Of a stretch of DNA of 64,000 nt, positions 1 through 11,528 are shown piece after piece. The translations under genes and the position numbers were made by a program. This DNA comes from Bathymodiolus brooksi (Eukaryota > Mollusca > Bivalvia > Mytilida > Modiolidae): positions 75,788,829-75,852,828 of the forward strand of contig OY804588.1 in assembly GCA_963680875.1 (NCBI GenBank). Direction: 5' to 3'. The notes below the pieces were generated by a model. It was not told the DNA's origin. It did not search any database and saw only the letters and a list, made by a program, of their open reading frames with translations. How positions within the stretch are numbered: the stretch's first letter is position 1; each line of letters starts with the position of its first letter.

Positions 1-661
1 GTGGTCTTTGGTGGGAGTGGCCTTGTAAGAGGGGTGGTCTTTGGTGGGAGTGGCCTTGTAAGAGAGGCAGTCTTTGGTGGGAGTGGCCTTGTAAGAGGGG
101 TGGTCTTTGGTGGGAGTGGCCTTGTAAGAGGGGCGGTCTTTTGTGGGAGTGGCCTTGTAAGAGGGGCGGTCTTTGATGGGAGTGGCCTTGTAAGAGGGGC
201 GGTCTTTGATGGGAGTGGCCTTGTAAGAGGGGCGGTCTTTGGTGGGAGTGGCCTTGTAAGAGGGGCGGTCTTTTGTGGGAGTGGCCTTGTAAGAGGGGTG
301 GTCTTTGATGGGAGTGGCCTTGTAAGAGGGGCGGTCTTTGATGGGAGTGGCCTTGTAAGAGGGGCGATCTTTGGTGGGAGTGGCCTTATAAGAGGGGCAG
401 TCTTTGGTGGGAGTGGCCTTGTAAGAGGGGTGGTCTTTGATGGGAGTGGCCTTATAAGAGGGGCGGTCTTTGGTGGGAGTGGCCTTATAAGAGGGGCGGT
501 CTTTGGTGGGAGTAGCCTTATAAGAGGGGCAGTCTTTAGTGAGAGAGGCCTTGTAAGAGGGGCGGTCTTTGGTGGGAGTGTCCTTATAAGAGGGGCAGTC
601 ATTGGTGGGAGTGGCCTTATAAGAGGGGTGGTCTTTGGTGGGAGTGGCCTTGTAAGAGGGG
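1..661 (+). repeat. 33-bp minisatellite, about 20 copies, open in one frame
   Basis: Tandem units of 33 bp (signature GGTGGGAGTGGCCTTGTAAG) run from the window edge to about 661. Because 33 is a multiple of three, one plus-strand frame stays open from base 1 to the stop at 670-672 and reads as an 11-residue repeat, VFGGSGLVRGA with variants. Units differ mainly at GTG/GCG, GGT/GAT/TGT and TTGTAA/TTATAA, and several variants recur in adjacent units, as expected from unequal exchange. The array continues left of the window. I see no signal peptide, domain or splice context, so I treat it as a minisatellite. A glycine-rich repetitive exon cannot be excluded because the left end is missing. Confidence 0.93.
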
Positions 662-1018
662 AAGTACTGTAATGGATATTAAATTAACACGTGAAAAACT
701 ATAAATAGAAGTAAAGTACCAGTAAATGAAAAGTACAATCAGAATAGGGTCGTCACTATTAGGCATAACTCTATTAAAAACATCAGTTATGAAAAGACTT
801 TACACACTCTATCCTTAGAGTTTAGTACTGTACTTGGAAGAAGAAGAAGAAGACGAAACAGTGATTGTCAACAGTTCCACCAATATCAACAAAATGAACA
901 ATCACCTCTCACCTTAACTCACTGAGTGCAAAAGGACCATGACATGATACAGGAAATCCAGGTCCTGGCTTGGGACAGGCACAAATATGTGGCAGAGTTA
1001 TTCCTTTGAATGGGATCC
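662..1018. other. Spacer between two minisatellites; end resembles a dispersed bivalve repeat
   Basis: Mostly unremarkable AT-rich sequence with a short GAA tract at about 837-855. From about 945 to 1018 (key words CTGGCTTGGGACAGGCAC and GGGATCCCAACC) it resembles, from memory, a dispersed repeat common in mussel genomes whose end contains a CCCTCCCCTAA stretch. The 28-bp array starts exactly there. No gene is seen. Confidence 0.4.
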
Positions 1019-4000
1019 CAACCTCCCCTAATGATAACTACATCTCCATCCTCCTCTAATAATGATAACTACATCTCCAACCTCCCCTAATGATAACTAC
1101 ATCTCCAACCTCCCCTAATGATAACTACATCTCCAGCCTCCCCTAATGATAACTACATCTCCATCCTCCTCTAATAATGATAACTACATCTCCAACCTCC
1201 CCTAATGATAACTACATCTCCAACCTCCCCTAATGATAACTACATCTCCAGCCTCCCCTAATTATAACTACATCTCCATCCTCCTCTAATAATGATAACT
1301 ACATCTCCAACCTCCCCTAATGATAACTACATCTCCAACCTCCTCTAATAATGACTACATCTCCATCCTCCCCTAATGATAACTACATCTCCAACCTCCC
1401 CTAATGATAACTACATCTCCAACCTCCCCTAATGATAACTACATCTGCAACCTCCTCTAATAATGATAACTACATCTCCAACCTCCTCTAATAATGATAA
1501 CTACATCTGCAACCTCCCCTAATGATAACTACATCTGCAACCTCCCCTACTGATAACTACATCTCCAACCTCCTCTAATAATGATAACTACATCTCCAAC
1601 CTCCCCTAATGATAACTACATCTGCAACCTCCCCTAATGATAACTACATCTCCAACCTCCTCTAATAATGATAACTACATATCCAACCTCCTCTAATGAT
1701 AACTACATCTCCAACCTCCCCTACTGATAACTACATCTCCAACCTCCCCTAATGATAACTACATCTCCAACCTCCCCTAATGATAACTACATCTTCAACC
1801 TCCCCTAATGATAACTACATCTCCAACCTCCCTTAATGATAACTACATCTGCAACCTCCCCTAATGATAACTACATCTCCAACCTCCTCTAATAATGATA
1901 ACTACATCTCCAACCTCCCCTAATGCTAACTACATCTCCAACCTCCTCTAATAATAACTACATCTCCATCCTCCTCTAATGATAACTACATCTTCAACCT
2001 CCTCTAATGATAACTACATCTCCAACCTCCTCTAATAATAACTACATCTCCATCCTCCTCTAATGATAACTACATCTCCAACCTCCTCTAATGATAACTA
2101 CATCTCCAACCTCCTCTAATAATAACTACATCTCCATCCTCCCCTAATGATAACTACATCTCCAACCTCCCCTAATGATAACTACATCTCCAACCTCCTC
2201 TAATAATGATAACTACATATCCAACCTCCTCTAATGATAACTACATCTGCAACCTCCCCTAATGATAACTACATCTCCAACCTCCTCTAATAATGATAAC
2301 TACATCTCCAACCTCCCCTAATGATAACTACATCTCCAACCTCCTCTAATAATAACTACATCTCCATCCTCCTCTAATGATAACTACATCTTCAACCTCC
2401 CCTAATGATAACTACATCTCCAACCTCCTCTAATAATAATAACTACATCTCCAACCTCCCCTAATGATAACTACATCTCCAACCTCCTCTAATAATGATA
2501 ACTACATCTCCATCCTCCCCTAATGATAACTACATCTCCAACCTCCTCTAATGATAACTACATCTCCAACCTCCTCTAATAATGATAACTACATCTCCAA
2601 CCTCCCCTAATGATAACTACATCTCCATCCTCCCCTAATGATAACTACATCTCCATCCTCCCCTAATGATAACTACATCTGCAACCTCCCCTAATGATAA
2701 CTACATCTCCAACCCTCCCCTAATGATAACTACATCTCCAACCTCCCCTAATGATAACTACATCTCCAACCTCCCCTAATGATAACTACATCTCCAACCT
2801 CCTCTAATAATGATAACTACATCTCCATCCTCCCCTAATGATAACTACATCTCCATCCTCCCCTAATGATAACTACATCTCCATCCTCCCCTAATGATAA
2901 CTACATCTGCAACCTCCCCTAATGATAACTACATCTCCAACCTCCTATAATAATGATAACTACATCTCCAACCTCCCCTAATGATAACTACATCTCCAAC
3001 CTCCCCTAATGATAACTACATCTCCAGCCTCCCCTAATGATAACTGCATCTCCAACCTCCCCTAATAATAACTACATCTGCAACCTCCCCTAATGATAAC
3101 TACATCTCCAACCTCCCCTAATGATAACTACATCTCCAACCTCCCCTAATAATAACTACATCTGCAACCTCCTCTAATAATGATAACTACATCTCCAACC
3201 TCCCCTAATGATAACTACATCTCCAACCTCCCCTAATGATAACTACATCTCCAGCCTCCCCTAATGATAACTGCATCTCCATCCTCCCCTAATGATAACT
3301 ACATCTCCATCCTCCCCTAATGATAACTACATCTCCAACCTCCCCTAATGATAACTACATCTCCAACCTCCCCTAATGATAACTACATCTCCAACCTCCC
3401 CTAATGATAACTACATCTCCAACCTCCCCTAATGATAACTACATCTCCATCCTCCCCTAATGATAACTACATCTCCAACCTCCCCTAATGATAACTACAT
3501 CCCCAACCTCCCCTAATGATAACTACATCTCCATCCTCCCCTAATGATAACTACATCTCCAACCTCCCCTAATGATAACTACATCTCCAACCTCCCCTAA
3601 TGATAACTACATCTCCAACCTCCCCTAATGATAACTACATCTCCAACCTCCCCTAATGATAACTACATCTCCAGCCTCCCCTAATGATAACTGCATCTCC
3701 AACCTCCCCTAATAATAACTACATCTGCAACCTTCCCTAATGATAAATACATCTCCAACCTCCCCTAATGATAACTACATCTCCAACCTCCCCTAATAAT
3801 AACTACATCTGCAACCTCCTCTAATAATGATAACTACATCTCCAGCCTCCCCTAATGATAACTGCATCTCCAACCTCCCCTAATAATAACTACATCTGCA
3901 ACCTCCCCTAATGATAACTGCATCTCCAACCTCCTCTAATAATGATAACTACATCTCCAACCTCCCCTAATAATAACTACATCTCCAGCCTCCCCTAATG

Positions 4001-5339
4001 ATAACTGCATCTCCAACCTCCCCTAATGATAACTACATCTCCATCCTCCCCTAATGATAACTACATCTCCAACCTCCCCTAATGATAACTACATCTCCAA
4101 CCTCCCCTAATGATAACTACATCTCCAACCTCCCCTAATGATAACTACATCTCCATCCTCCCCTAATGATAACTACATCTCCAACCTCCCCTAATGATAA
4201 CTACATCTCCAACCTCCCCTAATGATAACTACATCTCCAACCTCCCCTAATGATAACTACATCTCCATCCTCCCCTAATGATAACTACATCTCCAACCTC
4301 CCCTAATGATAACTACATCCCCAACCTCCCCTAATGATAACTACATCTCCATCCTCCCCTAATGATAACTACATCTCCAACCTCCCCTAATGATAACTAC
4401 ATCTCCAACCTCCCCTAATGATAACTACATCTCCAACCTCCCCTAATGATAACTACATCTCCAACCTCCCCTAATGATAACTACATCTCCAGCCTCCCCT
4501 AATGATAACTGCATCTCCAACCTCCCCTAATAATAACTACATCTGCAACCTTCCCTAATGATAAATACATCTCCAACCTCCCCTAATGATAACTACATCT
4601 CCAACCTCCCCTAATAATAACTACATCTGCAACCTCCTCTAATAATGATAACTACATCTCCAGCCTCCCCTAATGATAACTGCATCTCCAACCTCCCCTA
4701 ATAATAACTACATCTGCAACCTCCCCTAATGATAACTGCATCTCCAACCTCCTCTAATAATGATAACTACATCTCCAACCTCCCCTAATAATAACTACAT
4801 CTCCAGCCTCCCCTAATGATAACTGCATCTCCAACCTCCCCTAATGATAACTACATCTCCATCCTCCCCTAATGATAACTACATCTCCAACCTCCCCTAA
4901 TGATAACTACATCTCCAACCTCCCCTAATGATAACTACATCTCCAACCTCCCCTAATGATAACTACATCTCCATCCTCCCCTAATGATAACTACATCTCC
5001 AACCTCCCCTAATGATAACTACATCTGCAACCTCCCCTAATGATAACTACATCTCCATCCTCCCCTAATGATAACTACATCTCCAACCTCCCCTAATGAT
5101 AACTACATCTCCAACCTCCCCTAATGATAACTACATCTCCAACCTCCCCTAATGATAACTACATCTCCAACCCTCCCCTAATGATAACTACATCTCCAAC
5201 CTCCCCAAATGATAACTACATCTCCAACCTCCCCTAATGATAACTACATCTCCAACCTCCCCTAATGTTAACTACATCTCCAACCTCCCCTAATGATAAC
5301 TACATCTCCAACCTCCCCTAATGATAACTACATCTCCAA
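1019..5339. repeat. 28-bp minisatellite, about 150 copies
   Basis: The unit is 28 bp (signature CCTCCCCTAATGATAACTAC). Common variants are a 31-bp form with an extra AAT (CTAATAATGATAAC), forms with CTGC or CTCC before the unit junction, and CCAGCC/CCATCC/CCAACC junctions. TAATGATAA gives stops in all plus frames, so it is non-coding. Near the left end a four-unit block with one 31-bp member (115 bp) recurs around 1047, 1160 and 1274. Confidence 0.97.
3340..5026. repeat. 818-bp higher-order repeat, two tandem copies, inside the 28-bp array
   Basis: Rare variants recur at a fixed 818-bp offset: CCTTCCC at 3731 and 4549, CATCCCC at about 3498 and 4316, and the AATAATAACTACATCTCCAG combination near 3969 and 4787. 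818 equals 29 units plus two 3-bp insertions. Agreement breaks left of about 3340 and right of about 5026 in the second copy. This is a recent block duplication within the array. Confidence 0.88.
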
Positions 5340-5433
5340 CTGTAATATATATGTATATAAAAGAATGATAAAAAAACATGCACAGACTCACTTCCTCTCA
5401 AAAAGACCGCATAATGCCGCCTAGCCTGAATGT

Positions 5434-5609
5434 GAGTTAAACGTTGGTTACTTTTGTAGGTGGATTATTCATGTGAAGAGTTAAACGTTGGTTACTTTTG
5501 TAGGTGGATTATTCATGTGAAGAGTTAAACGTTGGTTACTTTTGTAGGTGGATTATTCATGTGAAGAGTTAAACGTTGGTTACTTTTGTAGGTGGATTAT
5601 TCATGTGAA
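5434..5609. repeat. 44-bp direct repeat, four copies
   Basis: Four nearly identical 44-bp units start at 5434, 5478, 5522 and 5566 (signature GAGTTAAACGTTGGTTACTT). The sequence is unrelated to the flanking arrays. The 5340-5433 spacer contains an AT-rich stretch and nothing recognisable. Confidence 0.95.
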
Positions 5610-6096
5610 GATAACAGCACATTTAAATGGAGAATTATTATAACTAAGTTAATAATGACAGCAGAAGTGGATCAGGATGTTTATTCCAGAAAATAGACCA
5701 CGACGTACGTGATTAATTTGTGATTCATTGATAATCAGTTTAGGAGAATACAGTGAAACGTGTCTAAACAGAACCTCCCTGTGACCAACATTTGTGTTCG
5801 GAATAGAACTGTTCTATCTGTACAGGTTATTTTAACAAAAGGTTTCCTATATTGGGACTTTATTTAAATTGTAATGTACAGTCAAACCTGTAATGTGACC
5901 TTCCAAAGGAACAACGAAATATGGTCACATAAGACTGGTGGTCACTTAATACAGGTTTAATTGATATGAAATGCAATGTGAAGGGAAATAAAAATTAAGG
6001 TTACATAGTATACATTTATTGCATACTGGTGAGGGAAATATGAATATATTTTCATATTTCCCGAACCTGCATGCTATAAATGTTTTATTATACTGA
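5610..6096. other. Spacer with an imperfect inverted repeat
   Basis: No gene is seen. AAACCTGTAATGTGACC at 5884-5900 and GGTCACTTAATACAGGTTT at 5940-5958 form an imperfect inverted pair (two-base gap) around a 39-bp loop. It may be a small transposon relic, but I see no target duplication. Confidence 0.4.
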
Positions 6097-7533
6097 ATGA
6101 AATTCAAAATGGCGGCTACGGCAGGACTTAGTTTAACATTGGACCCTATGGGGAAAATGTTTCAAAATGCTTCTTCTCTGAAACCACTAGGACAATTGAA
6201 ACCAAACTGCCCAGGAATGATCATTGGAAGGTCCTCTACAAAGTGTCTGATTTTTATGCCGATCGGAAATCCAAGATCACTGCCACCGCAGGACATAGAT
6301 TAACATTGGACCCTACATGTATGGGAAAATGTTCAAATGCCTTCTTCTCAGAAACTACAAATATGATTAAAGCCAAACTGTACATGAATGTTCATTGGAT
6401 GGTCCTCTATAAAGTTTCTGTTTTTTGTTCCGATATGAAATTCAAAATGGCAGCTACGGAAGGACTTAGTTTAACATTGGACCCTATGGGAAAAATGTTT
6501 CAAAACGCTTCTTCTCTGAAACCACTTGGACAATTGAAACCAAACTGCCCAGGAATGATCATTGGAAGGTCCTCTACAAAGTTTCTGTTTTTTATGCTGA
6601 TCGGAAATCCAAGATGGCTGCCACCGCAGGACATAGATTAACATTGGACCCTATGGGAAAATGTTCAAATGCCTTCTTCTCAGAAACTACATATATGATT
6701 AAAGCCAAACTGTACATGAATGTTCATTGGATGGTCCTCTACAAACTTTAGGTTTTTTGTTGTGATATGAAATTCAAAATGGCGGCTACGAGAGGACTTA
6801 GTTTAACATTGGACCCTATGGGAAAAATGTTTCAAAACGCTTCTTCTCTGAATCCACTTGGACAATTGAAACCAAACTGCCCAGGAATGACCATTGGAAG
6901 GTCCTCTACAAAGTTTGTTTTTTATGCCGATCGGAAATCCAAGATGGCCACCACTGCAGGACATAGATTAACATTGGACCCTATGGAAAAATGTTCAAAT
7001 GCCTTCTTCTCAGAAACTACAAATATGATTAAAGCCAAACTGTACATGAATGTTCATTGGATGGTCCTCTACAAACTTTAGGTTTTTTGTTCCGATATGA
7101 AATTCAAAATGGCGGCTACGGCAGAAATTAATTTAACATTGGACCCTATGGGAAAAATGTTTCAAAACGCTTCTTCTCTGAAACCACTTGGACAATTGAA
7201 ACCAAACTGCCCAGGAATGATCATTGGAAGGTGCTCTACAAAGTTTCTGTTTTTTATGCCGATCGGAAATCCAAGATGGCTGCCACCACAAGTCATAGTA
7301 TTAACACTGGACCATATGGGGAAAATACAGAAATATGTTCTTCTCTGAAGCTATTGCACTGATTGAACCTAAACTGTGCATCAATCATTGGAAAGTCCTT
7401 TACAAACTTTGTGTTTTTTATGTTGATCGGAATTCCAAGATGACTACCACTGCAGGACATAGTTTTTACATAGGACCAATTGGTTCTTTTTATAACCAGG
7501 TGAACGATACAGGCTCTTAAGAGCCTCTGGTTC
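6097..7533 (+). mobile_element. Tandem-core transposon, pearl/helentron-like, 5' end not identified
   Basis: The core is built of 330-338-bp units starting at 6097, 6435, 6767 and 7097 (signature ATGAAATTCAAAATGGCGGC). Each unit is a dimer of two diverged half-units of about 166 bp sharing ACATTGGACCCTATG and GGTCCTCTA. The fourth unit decays and ends in AGGTGAACGATACAGGCTC and a hairpin AGGCTCTTAAGAGCCT at 7511-7526, followed by CTCTGGTT. That terminus matches the ends of the elements at 7665-8860 and 19597-20843, so the three are one family. Tandem cores of about 160 bp between conserved termini are known for bivalve pearl-type elements, which have been grouped with non-autonomous Helitron relatives. 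The assignment is from memory. Several short ORFs inside are repeat translations, not genes. Confidence 0.65.
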
Positions 7534-7620
7534 CTTTGGCCATTCTGTTGTCTGTTCTTCGATATACAGATTCTGATTACCCTTTTGGTATCTTGAAACT
7601 CTTCTAAGCCAAACAACAGG
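7534..7620 (+). repeat. Dispersed repeat DR-A, 3' fragment
   Basis: This segment (key words TCTTCGATATACAGATTCTG and GGTATCTTGAAACTCTTCT) is the 3' end of a family repeated at least a dozen times in this window. It directly follows the end of the 6097-7533 element. It carries the sequence later amplified in the 42-bp array. Confidence 0.8.
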
Positions 7621-7664
7621 CTACTGTGATCAAGCCAATCTCTAAATTGTCGTACAAGTCTTTT

Positions 7665-8860
7665 TAGCTCACCTTGCCAAAGGCAATGTGAGCTTTTGCC
7701 ATCACTTGGCATCCGTCGTCCGTTAACTTTTCACATTTTAATCTTCTCCTCTGAAACCCCTCAGCCAAATGAACCGAAACTTGGTAGGAAGTATCATTGG
7801 AAGGTCCTCTATAAATAATGATCATCTGTTAACAAACATGGCCACCACAGGCAATTTTTATTTCTGATTGGTAGATTTCTAAAAAAAATCTTCTCCTCTG
7901 AAACCGCTTTCCCAAATGAACTGAAATTTGGTTGGAAGCATCTATGGAAGGTCCTCTATAAAGATTGCTCATTTCGTCCCGATCCATTAACAAACATGGC
8001 CACCACAGGCAATTCTTGTTTCTGATAGGCCGATTTAAAAAAATCTTCTCCTCTGAAACCGCTTGTCCAAATGAACCGAAACTTGGTAGGAAGCATCTAT
8101 GGAAGGTCCTCCATAAAGATTGCTCATTCGCCACAGGCAATTCTTGTTTCAAATTGGTTGATTTCTAAAATATTTTCTGTTAAAAGAAAGATAACTCTTG
8201 TTTAAATATAAATATCTTTATTCAAAATGCATTTATATCTATACAGATTTAAAAAATTCTTCTCCTCTGAAACCGCTTGGCCAAATGAACCGAAACTTGG
8301 TAGGAAGCATCTATTGGAGGTCCTCTATAAAGAATGCTCATTTTGTACCGATCCATTAACAAATATGGCCGCCACAGGCAATTCCTGTTTCTGATTGGTC
8401 GATTTTTAAAAATCTTCTCCTCTGAAACCGCTTTGCCAAATGAACCGAAGCTTGGTAGGAAGCATCTATGAAAGGTCCTCTATGGGAATTGCTCATTCCG
8501 TTTTGATACGTTAACAAACATGGCCATCATAGACAATTCTTGTTTCTTATTGGGCAATTTCTAAAACCGCTTTTCCTCTGAAACCGCTTGGCCAAATGAT
8601 ATGAAACTTGGTAGGAAGCATCTATGGAAGGTCCTCCATAGAGATTCCTCATTTCGTTTTGATCCATTAACAAACGTGGCTGCCACAGGCAATTCTTGTT
8701 TTAGATTGGTCGATTTCTAAAAATCTTCTTCTCTGAAACTGCTTTGCCAAAATGAACCGAAATTTGGTGGGAAGCACCTATATGGAAGGTTCTGTAATAA
8801 GTTTCCTCAAAGCATAATGAAAGGTGAGCGACACAGGCTCATCCCACTGAGCCTCTAGTT
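7665..8860 (+). mobile_element. Complete-looking tandem-core transposon, pearl/helentron-like
   Basis: The left end forms a hairpin at 7667-7693 (GCTCAC and TTGCC paired with GGCAA and GTGAGC). The interior has about six diverged units of 165-185 bp, each with CTTCTCCTCTGAAACCGCTT, CGAAACTTGGTAGGAAGC and AACAAACATGGCC. The right end has AGGTGAGCGACACAGGCTCA and a hairpin (AGGCTCA 8835-8841, TGAGCCT 8848-8854), then CTCTAGTT. There are no terminal inverted repeats and no coding capacity. An unrelated AT-rich insertion of about 90 bp interrupts the core near 8165-8255. Termini and core organisation match the copy at 19597-20843. The helentron-like label is an inference from architecture. Confidence 0.75.
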
Positions 8861-9082
8861 TTTTCCACTGTTTAAATAATAATTCTATTTTTAAAGGTAA
8901 TTTATTTTATACATGTGTGTGTGTTTGTATGGATCCTGCTGAGGTAGGAACGATCAAACTTTGTAAGTTAAAAATCTATGTCTAATGTTGTTGTGTTGAA
9001 AGTTCAGACTTTTATGTATAAAGGAAAATATTTATAATAAACAATATTTATTGCCTGTTCCATTTTTTTGCAAATAAACATT

Positions 9083-9410
9083 AGAGAAAACCGAAGGGGT
9101 AATCAAAAATGAACAATCCAGAGAAACTGGGAACACAAGACGAAAACAAACAAAACACAACACAATATGTGTTGGACTCTACTATACGCAAACAAGCACA
9201 AATAACGTAAATAAGACATGAGCCCTCCTACTGGAGGTAAAGACGAAACGAACATTGTTGTTATGCAAAAATCATAACGGACACCACAACACGGAACTGA
9301 AATAATAGGACAACTCAAAAAAACTAAAAAGATGAGCAACACAGATCTCACCAAAAAACTGGGAGTGAACTCAGGCGCTCAAGAAAGGTAAGCAGTTCCT
9401 GATTTTTTAT
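9083..9410 (-). repeat. Dispersed repeat DR-A, diverged copy in reverse orientation
   Basis: GAAGGGGTAATCA near 9095 and ACTGGGAGTGAACTCAGG near 9358 match the two ends of DR-A read backwards, with extra sequence between. The ORF on the minus strand here is a by-product. The 8861-9082 sequence before it shows nothing recognisable. Confidence 0.55.
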
Positions 9411-9415
9411 AACAC

Positions 9416-10062
9416 GGTCATCAAAGAGCTCCGGTGAAAAATGTTTCGTCAGGTTCCGTTTGTGTCAGCGCAGCTTAATTGACATACAGGTGACTACAAA
9501 AAATTAGTATTATGATCATTTAGCATTATTGTATCTTGAAACCAGAAGATGTTATGATTATCAGTCGATTATTTTTGTTTGTTTTTACCTATATTTTGCT
9601 TGGCTTCATAATGCTATGAAAAAGTAATCTATATGCAAAATTAAAGCACACAACCCCTTTAAAATGCTTAGATAAATTATCTTTTACACTGGCATGCTAC
9701 CATTAATAGTTTTAGACTTACTACAGTGAAAAATACAATTCTTATTTATGTACATTCGTTCCGGTTTTGTCATTATACATGTTTACAATTTGACAAAGCA
9801 AGAATTTAAAAACAACTGTTGACGACATCAAGTTTTATGCTATAACTAGTTACTAATTGACTTTTCTTCTGAAAAATTATATCTAAGAATAATAACACCA
9901 ATCATAAAGCCTGATAATTTAATACATTATATACAGTATATTCATCAAAACTTGCAAAAATCATTTGTGTCTTCCTTAAAAAATACCGCTTTATATACAT
10001 GCCAGGAGCTTTATATACATGCCAGAAGTTGACGAAACATTTTCAACCAGAGCTCTTTGACC
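9416..10062. mobile_element. Non-autonomous inverted-repeat element, about 647 bp
   Basis: GGTCATCAAAGAGCTCCGGT at 9416 and following bases through GTTTCGTCA are the reverse complement, with a few mismatches, of TGACGAAACATTTTCAACC through CTCTTTGACC ending at 10062. The TIRs are about 35 bp. The interior is AT-rich without an ORF. Next to the right TIR an 18-base word (GCTTTATATACATGCCAG) is duplicated at 9988 and 10008. I cannot define a target duplication, so the superfamily is open. Confidence 0.65.
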
Positions 10063-10659
10063 ACAGTGTATATACAGTCAAGTCCAGTAAAAGTCTTGGC
10101 GGTGTAAGCTGGGAACCGATAAAATCAGTCAATATTTAAACAATGGTGGTCATTATATTTATAGCTATTGGTATTTTAGCGAAGATGGTAACACGTACAT
10201 TGGATATTTAGTTCAGTGCCTTCTATAATGAGGTAGAAAAATTCTCTATTTCTCTATTCTGAACATCCGGGCATTTAATAATTGAGGGCGATGAAGCCAG
10301 TAGGAATCCTCAGGATTTTACCTTGTTTTCAGTGGAAAATTCATTTTAAAATAAAAAAAAACCTGTCATATATAGATTAAAGAAAATCAAACTAGAGTTC
10401 TGATTTAGTGTAAACAAGAACCAGTGGTGATTTTAATTACGTAATATTTAACTTCTGTTGGTAGATATTTCATAATTTTTTATACATTGAAGTCTATGTA
10501 GAATCCAGAGGATTTTGCTTGGCTTCACCGCCTAACATTTTCTTCATATATATCAGAAATGCTATTTATCGATTGGTCAGTAATGACTTATTGTGATGTC
10601 ACTGTGGGAGAATATGTGATACAGACTTCCATTATCTCCTATTACACTGTATAATATAT
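10063..10659. other. Intergenic or 3' flank of the exon at 10660-10955
   Basis: AT-rich sequence. I see no repeat, ORF or RNA gene. If the minus-strand exon is the last exon of a gene, its 3' UTR would lie here. Confidence 0.3.
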
Positions 10660-10955
10660 TCACACGTTGATCAATGTAACATTCCCCATAATATAATTAA
10701 ATAAGGTAAAGTTAGCTCCCATTGCCATGCTAGAAATATTTGTATAACCCAGCTCATAGCACCATCCAACCCCACCATTTATAGCTGTATAATTAACGAC
10801 GGTCGCTACACATATGTCTTTGTTCAGACAGCGTACCATACATTGTATTATTGTTTTTTTCGAAGTTATCCAATTTCTATCTGGTACCATTGTAACTGTT
10901 TTGAAAGGTGCTTGTGTTGTTATTCTGGTGTATTGTACTGTTCTTATAGTTATAC
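10660..10955 (-). CDS. Candidate terminal exon of a secreted or membrane protein, PAN/Apple-like
   Basis: On the minus strand a pyrimidine-rich tract ending TTTTATTGTCTTTTCAG (CAG at 10958-10956) is a strong 3' splice site. The frame after it is open for 97 codons (two leading bases complete a split codon) to the TGA at 10662-10660. Residues 38, 42, 48 and 65 of the exon are cysteines (C-x3-C-x5-C-x16-C, the last in GWCYEL), a spacing and surrounding pattern like the core of PAN/Apple domains, extracellular adhesion modules common in molluscan proteins. Four N-glycosylation sequons (NYT, NIS, NFT, NVT) agree with an extracellular location. Outer cysteines expected for a full domain are not visible, and no partner exon is identified in the window, so this may be an exon of a gene starting far to the right or a relic. 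An internal ATG at 10890 is not the likely start. The domain call is by eye. Confidence 0.45.
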
Positions 10956-11137
10956 CTGAAAAGACAATAAAATACTTGAATTATTTACAATATGAAATCA
11001 TGTGACAGAAATAAATTGTAATGGCGGTCGGACAGGTAGGTCTAATGTGGGCTCTGATATTTATTACCATTGCACTCAGATTCAGCCCAAAACGACTTGA
11101 GAACTTTATTGGATTTAACCACAAAGCATCAGACTTA

Positions 11138-11432
11138 GGGAACGACCATTTAACTTGAGGGGGGGGGTATGGGTTTTTTCTAAAAAAATATTCTGATTCC
11201 CAATGTTGCTGAAAAAAATATTCTGATTTTGGTGGAGGAAAAAAAAATAATCTGATTCAGAGTTTTTGTCATGTAATCTAATGTTAAATCCTGGTAACAA
11301 AATTCGCGCTTTGCGCGACAAAAAAAATAAATAATCTAACTCTTGTGTTGTCCGAAAAAAAAATTCTGAACGAAACAAAAAACCATAACCCCCCCCCCCC
11401 CCCCCCCCCCTTCAAGTTAAATGGTCGGTCCC
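11138..11432. mobile_element. MITE with TTA target duplication, PIF/Harbinger-like
   Basis: GGGAACGACCATTTAACTTG at 11138 is mirrored by CAAGTTAAATGGTCGGTCCC ending 11432, giving TIRs of about 24 bp before a G run on the left and a long C run on the right (about 11391-11410). TTA flanks both sides (11135-11137 and 11433-11435), the target duplication typical of PIF/Harbinger elements. The interior is rich in A runs with a small GCGCTTTGCGCG palindrome. There is no coding capacity. Confidence 0.75.
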
Positions 11433-11528
11433 TTAGGATATTATGCAAGTTATGACCTAAATTATCTTCAGAAATGTGATTTTACTTTAAAAACATTGTT
11501 CCCTGTCCAGAACAAAGAAAATAACGCC

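Noticed and set aside
7293..7712. 139-codon minus-strand ORF
   Set aside because: It crosses the end of one transposon, a DR-A fragment and the start of another transposon. No domain.
10814..11005. Plus-strand ORF at 10814-11005
   Set aside because: It is largely the antisense of the better supported minus-strand exon and has no features of its own.
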